Positions 34,369-43,547 of a DNA stretch of 60,453 nt are shown here, in pieces. Each line of letters starts with the position of its first letter. Within the stretch, counting starts at the first letter, position 1. The stretch covers positions 1-60,453 of the forward strand of contig NZ_JABWQV010000008.1 in NCBI RefSeq assembly GCF_014268615.1, given 5' to 3'. The translations under genes and the position numbers were made by a program. This DNA comes from Pseudomonas tehranensis. GTDB lineage: Bacteria; Pseudomonadota; Gammaproteobacteria; Pseudomonadales; Pseudomonadaceae. The notes under the pieces were generated by a model. The model was not told where the DNA came from. It ran no database searches and saw only the letters and a list, made by a program, of their open reading frames with translations.

Positions 34369-35421
34369 CTATTCAACCAGTGCCCAAGCCAGGGGAGTAC
34401 CCCGCGCGATCGCCTGGCGAGCGCACCGGCCCATCACGGCGTCCGCATGCTTGGGAGCCAGTCCCAGGCCCGGGCGGATGGCCCGCAGGTTCTGCGGTGT
34501 AAACGCATCACCAGGGTTCATGTCTTGTGTCACGTACAGCGACCGGCGATAGACCAGCGACTTGCGCTCAGCCTCCGTCACGCCATAGTGCACCTGCCCA
34601 AGCGCCTGCCAGGCGCGCTCGGTTTCGATCACCAGCGACGCGAGTTCCGCCGGTTCCAGCGAGAAACTGGCGTCCACTCCGCCGGCGGCGCGGTCAAGAG
34701 TGAAATGTTTTTCCACCACGGTAGCGCCCAACGCCACGGCGGCGACAGACACCCCGACGCCCATGGAATGGTCCGATAAGCCCACTTCACAGCCGAACAA
34801 TTCTCGTAAATGAGCAATGGTGCGCACATTGCTGTTGGCTGGCGTGGCCGGATAGGTGCTGGTGCATTTAAGCAGCACCAGATCCTTGCAGCCGGCTTGG
34901 CGGGCGGCACGCACGGTGTCGTCGAGTTCTGCGATGCTGGCCATGCCGGTGGAAATGATCAACGGCTTGCCGGTGGCGGCGACCCGACGGATCAGCGGCA
35001 GGTCCGTGTTTTCGAAACTGGCGATCTTGTAGGCCGGCACGTCCAGACTCTCGAGGAAATCCACGGCTGTCTCGTCAAACGGCGTCGAGAACGCAAGCAT
35101 GCCCAGCGCCTTGGCCCGGGCGAAAATCGGCGCATGCCATTCCCACGGTGTATGAGCCTTTTCGTACAAGTCATAAAGCGAGGTCCCGGCCCACAAGCTG
35201 TTGGGGTCCTTGATGAAGAACTCACCTTCGCTCAAATCCAGCGTCATGGTATCGGCGGTGTAGGTTTGAAGCTTCAAGGCGTGGGCACCGGCCCGGGCGG
35301 CGGCCTCGACGATCTGCAACGCCACGTCCAGGGACTGGTTATGGTTGCCGCTCATCTCGGCAATGATGAACGGTGGCACCTGCGCCCCGATGCTGCGGTG
35401 GCCGATCTTGAAACTACTCAT
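34369..35421 (-). CDS. pseI: Pseudaminic acid synthase PseI
   Basis: A 350-residue NeuB-family enzyme that condenses 6-deoxy-AltdiNAc with phosphoenolpyruvate to pseudaminic acid. The TIM barrel covers about 1-280 (FIIAEMSGNHNQSLDVAL, ALKLQTYTADTMTL, KIASFENTDLPLI, LLKCTSTYPA, GLSDHSMG, EKHFTLDRAAGGVDASFSL). A SAF/antifreeze-like domain covers about 290-350 (RRSLYVTQDMNPGDAFT). It overlaps the end of the pseG-pseH gene by 8 nt and is the last gene of the pse unit. Confidence 0.95.
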   Translation of the reverse strand: MSSFKIGHRSIGAQVPPFIIAEMSGNHNQSLDVALQIVEAAARAGAHALKLQTYTADTMTLDLSEGEFFIKDPNSLWAGTSLYDLYEKAHTPWEWHAPIFARAKALGMLAFSTPFDETAVDFLESLDVPAYKIASFENTDLPLIRRVAATGKPLIISTGMASIAELDDTVRAARQAGCKDLVLLKCTSTYPATPANSNVRTIAHLRELFGCEVGLSDHSMGVGVSVAAVALGATVVEKHFTLDRAAGGVDASFSLEPAELASLVIETERAWQALGQVHYGVTEAERKSLVYRRSLYVTQDMNPGDAFTPQNLRAIRPGLGLAPKHADAVMGRCARQAIARGTPLAWALVE

Positions 35422-36919
35422 GAGGGTGATCCTTCAATACACGCGTAAACACGCAGGTACTTTGAATAAAACCGGCCTGCCGAAACAGGTTCAGGGATGC
35501 TTGATTACCGGGCAGTATTTGCGCGGTGAGAGTCCGCAGTTGAGGCCAATGGGCGCTGGCAAAGGCTTCGCCACGGGCCAGCAGCGCCCTGCCCCATCCC
35601 AGCCCCAGGCGACCTTCGAACAGATAAATCGACACCAGCGCCTCGCTGCCTTGCAAGTCATAACGTAAGGCGCCCACGGGCCCGTCCGTGGTTTCACCGA
35701 TCAGTAACAGACGCTGCGCGTTGACCAGGCTTGCTTGTAGCCATTGACAATGGCGGTCCCAGTCAATGATCGACGTATCCAACGATACGCGGCGCACGGC
35801 CTCGGCGTTACGACCGTCAAAAAGCAGCTGGGCGTCGGCTTGCGTGGCCGGGCGAATCTGGAGCAAGGCACCGGCCAGCGTCGCTGCGACCCTTTTTGCG
35901 CCCAAGCCATCGACCAATTGCCGTGAGCGCTGGGCCAAACTACAGCGCATGCCGTGATTGTCCGCAACGAACCCGATGGCCTGGCGCAACTGCTCGACGC
36001 TGACCACTTCCCGAGGGCCGAGATACACGTGTGCGCCAAACGTCGCCATCACCTCACCATTGGCCTGCTGATTGTTCGACACCGCAATGCAAATCGTCGG
36101 CAGGCCCATCGCGGCGCGCTCCCAACTGGTCCCGCCACCGGCCCCGATGAACAGGTCCGCCTCGAACATGAGTTGATGGAAGTTGCCCACGAAACTGTGC
36201 AATCGCCAACGCGGCCGACTCGCCACCATCACTTGCATCTGAGCCCAGGCGGGGTTGTCGGCTCCGGCGACAAAATCGACGTCAAGATCATGAAAATCCG
36301 CCAGCGCTCGCATGGCGTGATGGGTTTGCATCGCTGCATCAAACCCGCCGAAGTTGACCAGTACCCGTCTGACCTTGGGTTGTGGCTCAATCGTCCGACC
36401 ACAAAACTCATCACGCAACAATGCGTACCGCGGCCCAAGCAGTGTCTGGCAGTGCTCGGGTAATAGCCCTGCGTACGCGGCCCGAGTACCGGACAGGTTC
36501 TGATTGAGCAGTAGATCGACGCTATAGGTACGTGTTGCCAGGTCGTCCAGGGCCATGATCCGGGGCGCAAAGCGCCGTGCGGCGGTTTGCCAATGATGGT
36601 CCAGGCCGTAATGGTCGACGATGATCCAGTCGAAACCCGGCTGACCGCTCAAAGCCTGTTCCAACGCAGTGATATCCGCCTGCCAGGGCAGCAACGACTC
36701 GATCGCCTGTAGCGGATCCTCGTCGGGATAGAGATCCGGCAAGGCAAAGGTTTCGAAGCCTTCGGTTGCCAATGCCTGCAATCGATGCCCTGACAGCGAG
36801 CGGCAGGCAAACGCCACGTGCGTCCCCTGCCCGCGCAGCACGCGAGCCAGCGTCAGGCAGCGAGCAATGTGCCCGCTGCCAATGGTTGGCGAGGCGTCCG
36901 CGCGAATCAGTACCCTCAT
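35414..36919 (-). CDS. pseG: PseG-PseH fusion: UDP-sugar hydrolase plus N-acetyltransferase
   Basis: A 501-residue bifunctional enzyme. Residues 1-345 are PseG, the GT-B-fold hydrolase that removes UDP from UDP-2,4-diacetamido-2,4,6-trideoxy-beta-L-altrose, with the likely catalytic base His17 in TIGSGHIARC and the nucleotide loop GAGGGTSWERAA. Residues about 353-495 are a GNAT acetyltransferase (IRPATQADA, LGLGWGRALLARGEAF, ILPGNQASLNLFRQAGF) that fits PseH, which acetylates N4 just before the PseG step. No separate pseH exists here. The fused order runs against the reaction order (acetylation first). The start overlaps the pseF stop (ATGA). Confidence 0.92.
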   Translation of the reverse strand: MRVLIRADASPTIGSGHIARCLTLARVLRGQGTHVAFACRSLSGHRLQALATEGFETFALPDLYPDEDPLQAIESLLPWQADITALEQALSGQPGFDWIIVDHYGLDHHWQTAARRFAPRIMALDDLATRTYSVDLLLNQNLSGTRAAYAGLLPEHCQTLLGPRYALLRDEFCGRTIEPQPKVRRVLVNFGGFDAAMQTHHAMRALADFHDLDVDFVAGADNPAWAQMQVMVASRPRWRLHSFVGNFHQLMFEADLFIGAGGGTSWERAAMGLPTICIAVSNNQQANGEVMATFGAHVYLGPREVVSVEQLRQAIGFVADNHGMRCSLAQRSRQLVDGLGAKRVAATLAGALLQIRPATQADAQLLFDGRNAEAVRRVSLDTSIIDWDRHCQWLQASLVNAQRLLLIGETTDGPVGALRYDLQGSEALVSIYLFEGRLGLGWGRALLARGEAFASAHWPQLRTLTAQILPGNQASLNLFRQAGFIQSTCVFTRVLKDHPHE

Positions 36920-37617
36920 TGCAGCTCCCCGCCTGCTTTCAAGGCGGCGTAGAGGTATTCGGCCCGTTTCCAGTCTTCAGGGGTATCGATGTCTTGCACC
37001 AGATGGCGGGGCAGGATCACCGGCAGGCTGTTGGGGGAAAACAGCACGTCACCCCGCAACCAGGCCTCCCGACGCCCCCAATAAAACTGGCCGGCATCCT
37101 GGAAAGCTTCCGGCAGGTCCTGAGAGCGAGTGTCGCGAAACTGCGGATAAAGCGGGGTCAGCGCGCCCTGCTCATCCAGGGTCAAGGCCCGTTGTACGGG
37201 AAAACCAAAACCGGTCACTGAAAACGCGAACGACTTGTCGGGGTGCTCGCGTAACAACTCAAATCCCTCACGCAGGAACCGCGCCTGCAACAGCGGAGCG
37301 GTGGCATAGATACAACAGGCGAAATCGAACGACCGCTCGCGCAACTCGCCCACCGCATGGGCGATCACCGCTGCCGTCCCGGTGAAATCATCAGCCAGCG
37401 CGGACGGACGCATAAACGGTACCCGCGCGCCATGATCCTGCGCCAGCTCGGCGATTTCTTCGTCGTCGGTGCTGACAATCACCTCATCGAACAGCCGCGA
37501 GGCCAGGGCCGTGCGAATCGAGTGGACAATCATAGGCACGTCAGCGAACAGCTTCAGGTTCTTGCGAGCGATCCGCTTGCTGCCGCCCCGGGCGGGAATG
37601 ATCGCGATGGCGTTCAC
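36916..37617 (-). CDS. pseF: Pseudaminic acid cytidylyltransferase PseF
   Basis: A 233-residue CMP-sugar synthase that activates pseudaminic acid with CTP. The nucleotide-binding signature IIPARGGSKRIARKNLKLF is at the N-terminus; later motifs include VSTDDEEIAELA, CCIYATAPLLQARFL and QDIDTPEDWKRAEYLY. I start at the GTG at 37617, which has AGGAGT 6 nt upstream and leaves a 4-nt gap to pseC. Longer frames have no such support and run into pseC. Confidence 0.95.
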   Translation of the reverse strand: MNAIAIIPARGGSKRIARKNLKLFADVPMIVHSIRTALASRLFDEVIVSTDDEEIAELAQDHGARVPFMRPSALADDFTGTAAVIAHAVGELRERSFDFACCIYATAPLLQARFLREGFELLREHPDKSFAFSVTGFGFPVQRALTLDEQGALTPLYPQFRDTRSQDLPEAFQDAGQFYWGRREAWLRGDVLFSPNSLPVILPRHLVQDIDTPEDWKRAEYLYAALKAGGELQ

Positions 37618-37621
37618 CTCA

Positions 37622-38782
37622 TTACTCCTCAAGCAATCGGCGCAGTTGCTCGACCACATAGTCCTGCTGTTCATCACTGAGGGAAGGAAACATCGGCAAG
37701 CTGATGGCTTCGCTGTAATAACGTTCGGCCTGGGGAAAATCACCTGTGGCGAATCCCAGGTCACGGTAATACGGTTGCAAATGAACCGGAATGTAATGCA
37801 GGTTTACGCCAATCCCGGCCGCACGCAAGCCCTCGAATACCTGAAGATGGCTGAGGGTGATGCCGTCAAGTTGCAAGCGCACCACATACAAATGCCAGGC
37901 TGACTCCGCGTCGGGCTGTAAGCCGGGGAAGGTCAATGGCAAACCGCCCAGCAAACGATGGTATCGCGCTGCCAGCTCACGGCGCCGTGCGATAAACCCA
38001 TCCAGCTTGTTCAACTGCGAGAGCCCCAGCGCGGCCTGCAGGTCTGTCATGCGGTAATTGAAACCCAACTCGACTTGCTGGTAATACCACGGCCCATGGC
38101 TGGGCTCGGTCATTTGGCCGGCCTCGCGGGTCATTCCGTGGCTGCGCAGGCGTTGCAGGCGCTGTGCCAGTTCCGGGCGATTGGTCAGGACCATGCCGCC
38201 TTCGGCGCTGGTGATGATTTTCACCGGATGGAAACTGAACACGGTCATGTCCGCGAATTCGCCACAGCCCACCGGCCGGCCCGCATAAGACGCCCCCACT
38301 GCATGGGAAGCATCCTCGATCACTGTAAAGCCGTACCGCTCCGATAGCTGGCCGATTCTGCGCATGTCACAGCTTTGCCCCGAGAACGCCACCGCCACCA
38401 GCACCTTGGGCAGCCTCCCATCGCGCTCGGCCTCTTCAAGTTTTGTGGCAAGGGCAGCGGCATCGAGATTCCAGGTCAGCGGATCGATATCGACAAAATC
38501 GACCTGCGCGCCGCAATAACGCCCGCAGTTGGCCGAGGCCAAGAAGGTATTGGGGGTGGTCCATAAACGATCACCTGGCCCGAGTCCTGCCGCCACGCAG
38601 GCGATGTGCAGCGCAGCGGTCGCATTGCACACCGCCACGGCGTGATCGGCCTGGCAACGCAGGGCCATGGCCTGCTCGAAACGCTCAAGAGCCGGCCCCT
38701 GGGTCAGCCAATCGGAGTGCAATACCGCGACCACCGCATCGATATCAGCCTGATCGAGACTTTGCCGACCGTAGGGAATCAT
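37622..38782 (-). CDS. pseC: PseC aminotransferase
   Basis: A 386-residue PLP enzyme of the DegT/ArnB family that adds the 4-amino group to the UDP-4-keto sugar made by PseB. The PLP Lys is Lys188 in SFHPVKIITSAEGG; Asp157 lies in IEDASHAVGASY. The N-terminus MIPYGRQSLDQADIDAVV is typical of PseC. Its ATG overlaps the pseB stop by 4 nt. Confidence 0.96.
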   Translation of the reverse strand: MIPYGRQSLDQADIDAVVAVLHSDWLTQGPALERFEQAMALRCQADHAVAVCNATAALHIACVAAGLGPGDRLWTTPNTFLASANCGRYCGAQVDFVDIDPLTWNLDAAALATKLEEAERDGRLPKVLVAVAFSGQSCDMRRIGQLSERYGFTVIEDASHAVGASYAGRPVGCGEFADMTVFSFHPVKIITSAEGGMVLTNRPELAQRLQRLRSHGMTREAGQMTEPSHGPWYYQQVELGFNYRMTDLQAALGLSQLNKLDGFIARRRELAARYHRLLGGLPLTFPGLQPDAESAWHLYVVRLQLDGITLSHLQVFEGLRAAGIGVNLHYIPVHLQPYYRDLGFATGDFPQAERYYSEAISLPMFPSLSDEQQDYVVEQLRRLLEE

Positions 38783-39780
38783 GTCGGTAACCGGGCATGA
38801 AGGTCGGCAATCTGATCCACCGACAAAAAGAGCGGATTGGTGTCGGAGCGATATTCGAAGTCCTCCGCCACAGGCTTGCCGCGCTCACCCAGGTTGTCCA
38901 GCGCGAAATCCACATCCACGCTGGTGAAGCGAATCGATGGCTGGATGGTGTAATGATCGGCAAACTCAATGGTCATGCGCGCATCATCGAGCGGCACCAT
39001 CAGCTCATGGAGTTTTTCGCCGGGACGAATACCGACGTTCTGGTGAGGTAAATGCCCAGCCATCCCCGTCGCGAGATCGACGATGCGAATTGACGGAATC
39101 TTCGGTACGAAGACTTCACCACCATGCATACGGGCAAAGCTGTCGAGCACAAATTGCACACCGTGATCGAGGGTGATCCAGAAGCGGGTCATGCGCTCAT
39201 CCGTAATCGGCAACTGCGTCGCACCCTCTGCGATCAATTTGCTGAAGAACGGCACCACCGAACCTCGCGAGCCGGCGACGTTGCCGTAGCGCACCACAGC
39301 GAACCGGGTTTGCTGTTCACCCGCGATATTGTTGGCCGCCACGAACAGCTTATCCGACAGCAACTTGGTCGCGCCGTATAGATTGATCGGGCTGGCCGCT
39401 TTGTCGGTGGACAGCGCAACGACCTTCTTCACGCCATTGTCGATGGCTGCGGCAATAATGTTCTCGGCGCCATTGACGTTGGTGCGTATGCATTCGGTGG
39501 GGTTGTATTCCGCTGCCGGCACTTGCTTGAGAGCCGCAGCGTGCACTACATAGTCAATCCCGCGCATGGCCTGACGCAAACGGTCAGCATCACGTACGTC
39601 CCCCAAAAAATAACGCATGCAAGGGGCGTTGAACGTCTGCTGCATTTCGTATTGCTTAAGCTCATCGCGGGAAAATACCACCACGCGCTTGGGCTGGTAT
39701 TGCTCCAGCAACCGCCGGATGAAATTGCGCCCGAACGAACCGGTGCCACCGGAAATAAAAATCGATTTACCGTTGAACAT
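38779..39780 (-). CDS. pseB: PseB, UDP-GlcNAc 4,6-dehydratase (5-inverting)
   Basis: A 333-residue extended SDR enzyme, the first step of pseudaminic acid synthesis. The NAD(P)-binding motif is SGGTGSFGRNF (residues 10-20); the catalytic set is Asp126, Lys127 and Tyr135 in STDKAASPINLYGATK, as in FlaA1. The ATG at 39780 has AAGGA 8 nt upstream and gives the family N-terminus; an 8-codon extension is less likely. It is 30 nt after the large glycosyltransferase gene, so probably in the same transcript. Confidence 0.96.
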   Translation of the reverse strand: MFNGKSIFISGGTGSFGRNFIRRLLEQYQPKRVVVFSRDELKQYEMQQTFNAPCMRYFLGDVRDADRLRQAMRGIDYVVHAAALKQVPAAEYNPTECIRTNVNGAENIIAAAIDNGVKKVVALSTDKAASPINLYGATKLLSDKLFVAANNIAGEQQTRFAVVRYGNVAGSRGSVVPFFSKLIAEGATQLPITDERMTRFWITLDHGVQFVLDSFARMHGGEVFVPKIPSIRIVDLATGMAGHLPHQNVGIRPGEKLHELMVPLDDARMTIEFADHYTIQPSIRFTSVDVDFALDNLGERGKPVAEDFEYRSDTNPLFLSVDQIADLHARLPT

Positions 39781-39810
39781 GCCTTGAGTCCTTTTGCCTG
39801 ACAACCAGGC

Positions 39811-42744
39811 CTAAGCCAACAACCGCGCCCAGTCCACGGCCGTGGCGGTGCCCAGCGCAAAGCCGGTACCGGTCAAGGCCAGGTTGGGGTTACGGGCCGG
39901 GTCGTGTTCGAAGCGCGCCTGCCATTTGTCCTGCAGGGCGCCGGCAGCCTGTGGCGCTTCGACGAATGTGCCGGGGTGCAGCATCTGGGCCTGAGGGGTC
40001 CAGACGGTGAGATAACCCGCATCGGCCGCTTTCAGGCACAGATCGACGTCGGCAAACGCGTCAGCGAAGTGCTCCTCGTCCAGGCCGTCCACGGCTTCGA
40101 ACAGCTCCTTGCGAATCATCAGGCAAACGCCCGACACCGCCGAGTAGCTCTGCTCCACCTGATGGCCGTTGAGGTAGCCCTTGGCGTCCTTGCGTTCGCC
40201 TACAAACACCGAGCCCACCTGGCCGTCGGGTTTAAGCACCAGACCGGCCTGGGTGGTGACACCGCGGATGTCCATCTGTTTGCTGCCGACGATTCCCACT
40301 TCAGGCCGCTGGGCCTGGTTGAGCAGACTGTCTAGCCAGTTGGCATTGACCACTTGCACCTGGGCCGACAGCAGCACCAGATAGTCACCTTTGGCCTGGC
40401 CGCTGGCCCAGTTGTACAACGCCGACGTGCTCAGGCGTCGATCGCTGCGCAGAATACGAACCCGGTCGCCCTTGCCTTCCAGGCTGTCCAGCCACTGGAC
40501 CAGCGCCTCGGATTGGCTGTGGTTGTCAGCGATCAGTATTTCATGACGCTGATAACGAGTACGTTGCAGCACGCTGACCAACGCCTGTTGGACGTGTTCG
40601 AAGTTGTCGCGGCTCTCGAGGATGATCGACACCAGCGGCCGCTCGGCGTGCTGGTAATCGATCTGGTAGGTCAGCGGCTGGGCCGAAGTGACTTGGGCGC
40701 GATAGCCGCGGGCAGCCAAGTGACGGGTCAGCACCTGACGCTCTTGAAGGTTTTCTTCCTGCGCCGGGGCGTTGCAGATCAACAACGGTTCGGCCAGATG
40801 CGCCAGGCCGCTGAGCCCTTCGTCCTCGATCAGGCGCAGCAGCAGGTCCAGTTCCAGCGCCTGGGTGTATTGCGCGGTAAAGCCTCCGGCCTGGGTCAGC
40901 ACCTCACGGCGAATCAGCCAATGCCGCGCCATCAACGAAGGCACCGATTGCAACAGATCAAGGTTGACCCCCGGACGGAATACGTCGGTGAGGCTGCCAT
41001 CGGTCTTGCGCTGGATTTCATCCATGGCTACCGCACGCACGCCCTCGGCACCGATCAGTTCAAGGCTGGCGCGCAGCAGGCCGCTTTGGGTGAACTGGTC
41101 ACCGGCTTCGGCCAGCAACAGCCAGTTGGCGGTGGATTGCCCGACGATCTGATTGATGCGCTCGACGTAATTAGTGGTGCTGACTTTGACGAAGTGCACG
41201 GTGTCACGCACGGTGGTGGTCGCCGGCAAATCACCGGTGGTAAACACCATCACGTTGAACGCTTTGCTATGGCCATTGACCAGGCTGTCGAAGGTGGCCT
41301 GCAACTTGAACATGTCAGCGTCCAGGTCCAGCAGCAGGATGCCGAAGCGCGGTCCGCCCTGATGTTCGGCCAGATGGGCGGCGATGGATTTGAGCTGTTG
41401 TGCATCGGGGTTTCGCGCGTCAAGCCAGCTCAACAAGCGGCCGGAGTGCATGTTCTCCAGTAACCGACGATCCTGCTGCCCCGGCACCGAGTCCAGGCGC
41501 TGCGCCCAGGCCTGCAGTTTGAGGCACTCTTCGTGCTCCTCGGTGCCCTTAAGCGACTCCGCCAGGTGCCTGACCACCGAGCGGTTGAACACATTAAGAG
41601 CCAAGGCCTCCCACAGACGGGCGCGGATAGTGCGCTCATTATCGTTGGGATGGATACACATCAACTCTCTCTGGCGCAACAGGATACCTTCCAGCTCCTG
41701 GAGTTGCAGGCGGCCAGCCGGCATCGCATGAATGAGAAATTCGAACTCGGTCAACAAGTCGAACATCCGCTGGTTATAAAACGGCATCTCGACGAACTGC
41801 CGCGGACCAAACGAACGAATCGGTTCGCCCCCGACCTCGGTCCAGGCCGAACGAACGATTTGCATCGCGTTGAGCGAACGCCCGTGGAGCAGGCAATCAG
41901 CCATGGCTGCAAAACTGTCCAGGGCAATCTGCTTGACCCGTTCCGGCGCCTGTTCACTCAACTGCGTAGGAATGGAGGCCAGAAACTCGGCGAACTGCTC
42001 ACGCTCAACGACGCTTTTTGGATCATTGTAGGTGAGCACAGTTAACACGTTGGTGCTGTGTTCAGAACCGCCATAGGCGATTTCCCGAACGGCGAACGGA
42101 ATTGGCAGAATCCGTGCCTTGGCGCAACTCAGCAGATAAAAGGTATGACCAATTTCCTGCCACTCGAAACTGGTACCTGGCGGCAACAGGCTATACCACT
42201 GTTGCAGCAGGTCCGTACGGGTTACCGCATAAAATGGCGGCAGGAACTGCCCCATGAAGGGTATGACTCGCTCTTCAGCCAATTCGCTGCTGTAGTCCTC
42301 CTGCACCCTGCAATCGCGGCGGTAGTAATTCACCTCGGCCGCGCGAGCCAGGTACATCATTCCGTAGCCATGGCACAGGCCATAGTCAGGGTTGGCTTCG
42401 AGGAACTCCACCGATTCGGTCAAGGCATCGTGCAGCAGGAAATCGTCATCGGCGGCGAACACCATGTAGGGCGTCGTGACCTGATTGACACCGTACACCA
42501 GCTTGTCTTGCAGCCCCTTGTAAGTGAACTGAGGCAAGTGCCGGTAATCGACCGAGGGAAAGTCCCGGGCAATTTGCTCATCGCGCTCGACCGATGAATC
42601 AAGCACCAGCACCGAACACGGATAGCCGCTGTAGTAATGCAATGTCCGGCGCAGGAACGCACTGCGGTTGTGGGAGATCACCACCACTGTGAACCGCTCG
42701 TTCAGCGGTGCCACGTTGCTTTGAGCATTGTTTCGAACCTGCAT
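39811..42744 (-). CDS. Multi-module glycosyltransferase (977 residues)
   Basis: A very large cytoplasmic glycosyltransferase. The first module (about 15-270) is a GT-A domain of the type starting FTVVVISHNRSAFLRRTL, with an intact acidic metal site (Asp99-Asp101 in VFAADDDFLL). A helical region follows (about 280-480). A second GT2-like module starts near FGILLLDLDAD, and a third near PLVSIILESRDNFEHVQQAL (about 715-950). In the third the NxD motif is replaced by SAQ (LLSAQVQVVNANWLD). The last two modules resemble those of the protein at 48128-51700. It probably extends the flagellin glycan. The ATG at 42744 is preferred to the GTG at 42759. Confidence 0.88.
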   Translation of the reverse strand: MQVRNNAQSNVAPLNERFTVVVISHNRSAFLRRTLHYYSGYPCSVLVLDSSVERDEQIARDFPSVDYRHLPQFTYKGLQDKLVYGVNQVTTPYMVFAADDDFLLHDALTESVEFLEANPDYGLCHGYGMMYLARAAEVNYYRRDCRVQEDYSSELAEERVIPFMGQFLPPFYAVTRTDLLQQWYSLLPPGTSFEWQEIGHTFYLLSCAKARILPIPFAVREIAYGGSEHSTNVLTVLTYNDPKSVVEREQFAEFLASIPTQLSEQAPERVKQIALDSFAAMADCLLHGRSLNAMQIVRSAWTEVGGEPIRSFGPRQFVEMPFYNQRMFDLLTEFEFLIHAMPAGRLQLQELEGILLRQRELMCIHPNDNERTIRARLWEALALNVFNRSVVRHLAESLKGTEEHEECLKLQAWAQRLDSVPGQQDRRLLENMHSGRLLSWLDARNPDAQQLKSIAAHLAEHQGGPRFGILLLDLDADMFKLQATFDSLVNGHSKAFNVMVFTTGDLPATTTVRDTVHFVKVSTTNYVERINQIVGQSTANWLLLAEAGDQFTQSGLLRASLELIGAEGVRAVAMDEIQRKTDGSLTDVFRPGVNLDLLQSVPSLMARHWLIRREVLTQAGGFTAQYTQALELDLLLRLIEDEGLSGLAHLAEPLLICNAPAQEENLQERQVLTRHLAARGYRAQVTSAQPLTYQIDYQHAERPLVSIILESRDNFEHVQQALVSVLQRTRYQRHEILIADNHSQSEALVQWLDSLEGKGDRVRILRSDRRLSTSALYNWASGQAKGDYLVLLSAQVQVVNANWLDSLLNQAQRPEVGIVGSKQMDIRGVTTQAGLVLKPDGQVGSVFVGERKDAKGYLNGHQVEQSYSAVSGVCLMIRKELFEAVDGLDEEHFADAFADVDLCLKAADAGYLTVWTPQAQMLHPGTFVEAPQAAGALQDKWQARFEHDPARNPNLALTGTGFALGTATAVDWARLLA

Positions 42745-42794
42745 ATTTCCTGTCCCCACAACCTGCCAGACGCCAATGATTTGATACGGATGAA

Positions 42795-43532
42795 TTAACG
42801 AACCCGGCGCAGATAGCCATCCGGTGCAACGGTGATCAGCAGCTTGTTCTGCAACTGCCGGTCAATTTCGAAATCGCCATTTTCCTCGAGGTATTTCCAC
42901 ACCGCGGTTTTCGGGTTGTCGCCCGGGCCCCATGGGCGATCCGGGAAAAAGTCCGCCGGCATGTCCTCGACCACGGTGTCCATCACCACGCAATAGCTGC
43001 CCACCGAAACCAGTGGCGCGTAGAGACGTAGTTCTTCGAGCACATGGTCGTGGGTGTGGTTGGAATCGAGCACCAGGATGACTTTCTTGCCTTTGGCCGC
43101 TGCATGGACTTGCTCGGCAATGGCCGGATCAATGCTCGAACCCTCGATCATCGAGATGCGTTTGCTCATCGGGTGGCTTTCAATGGCTTCACGGTTATGC
43201 GGGCGGATATCCAGGTCGATGCCCAGCACTTCACCGTGGCCTTGCAGTTCCAGCAACGAGGCGTAATAGATGATCGAACCGCCGTGGGCGATGCCGCACT
43301 CGATGATCAGGTCGGGCTTGATCTGCCAGATCAATTCCTGCATGGCCATCATGTCCTGCGGCAGTTGGATGATGGGGCGGCCCATCCAGGAAAAATGGTA
43401 GCTGTACTTGTGACGGGCCGATTCGTTGAAAAACTCCTTGGCCAGCGCAACGACTTTCTCGTCTTGGCCTTGAGCTGAAATCTCAGCCTGGCATTGGGCT
43501 TCGAAAGTTTTATGAAGAGTATTGTCGGTCAT
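42795..43532 (-). CDS. CmcI-like SAM-dependent methyltransferase
   Basis: A 245-residue protein of the cephalosporin-hydroxylase/CmcI and rhamnosyl O-methyltransferase family. The SAM-binding segment is IIECGIAHGGSIIYYASLL (about 90-108). Acidic metal-site motifs follow: VLGIDLDIRPHNREAI, LVLDSNHTHDHVLEEL and CVVMDTVVEDMP. From context it may O-methylate a sugar of the flagellin glycan; the exact acceptor cannot be read from the sequence. It lies 50 nt upstream of the large glycosyltransferase gene and 15 nt after the C-methyltransferase gene. Confidence 0.82.
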   Translation of the reverse strand: MTDNTLHKTFEAQCQAEISAQGQDEKVVALAKEFFNESARHKYSYHFSWMGRPIIQLPQDMMAMQELIWQIKPDLIIECGIAHGGSIIYYASLLELQGHGEVLGIDLDIRPHNREAIESHPMSKRISMIEGSSIDPAIAEQVHAAAKGKKVILVLDSNHTHDHVLEELRLYAPLVSVGSYCVVMDTVVEDMPADFFPDRPWGPGDNPKTAVWKYLEENGDFEIDRQLQNKLLITVAPDGYLRRVR

Positions 43533-43547
43533 GTTCGAATCTCGCGG

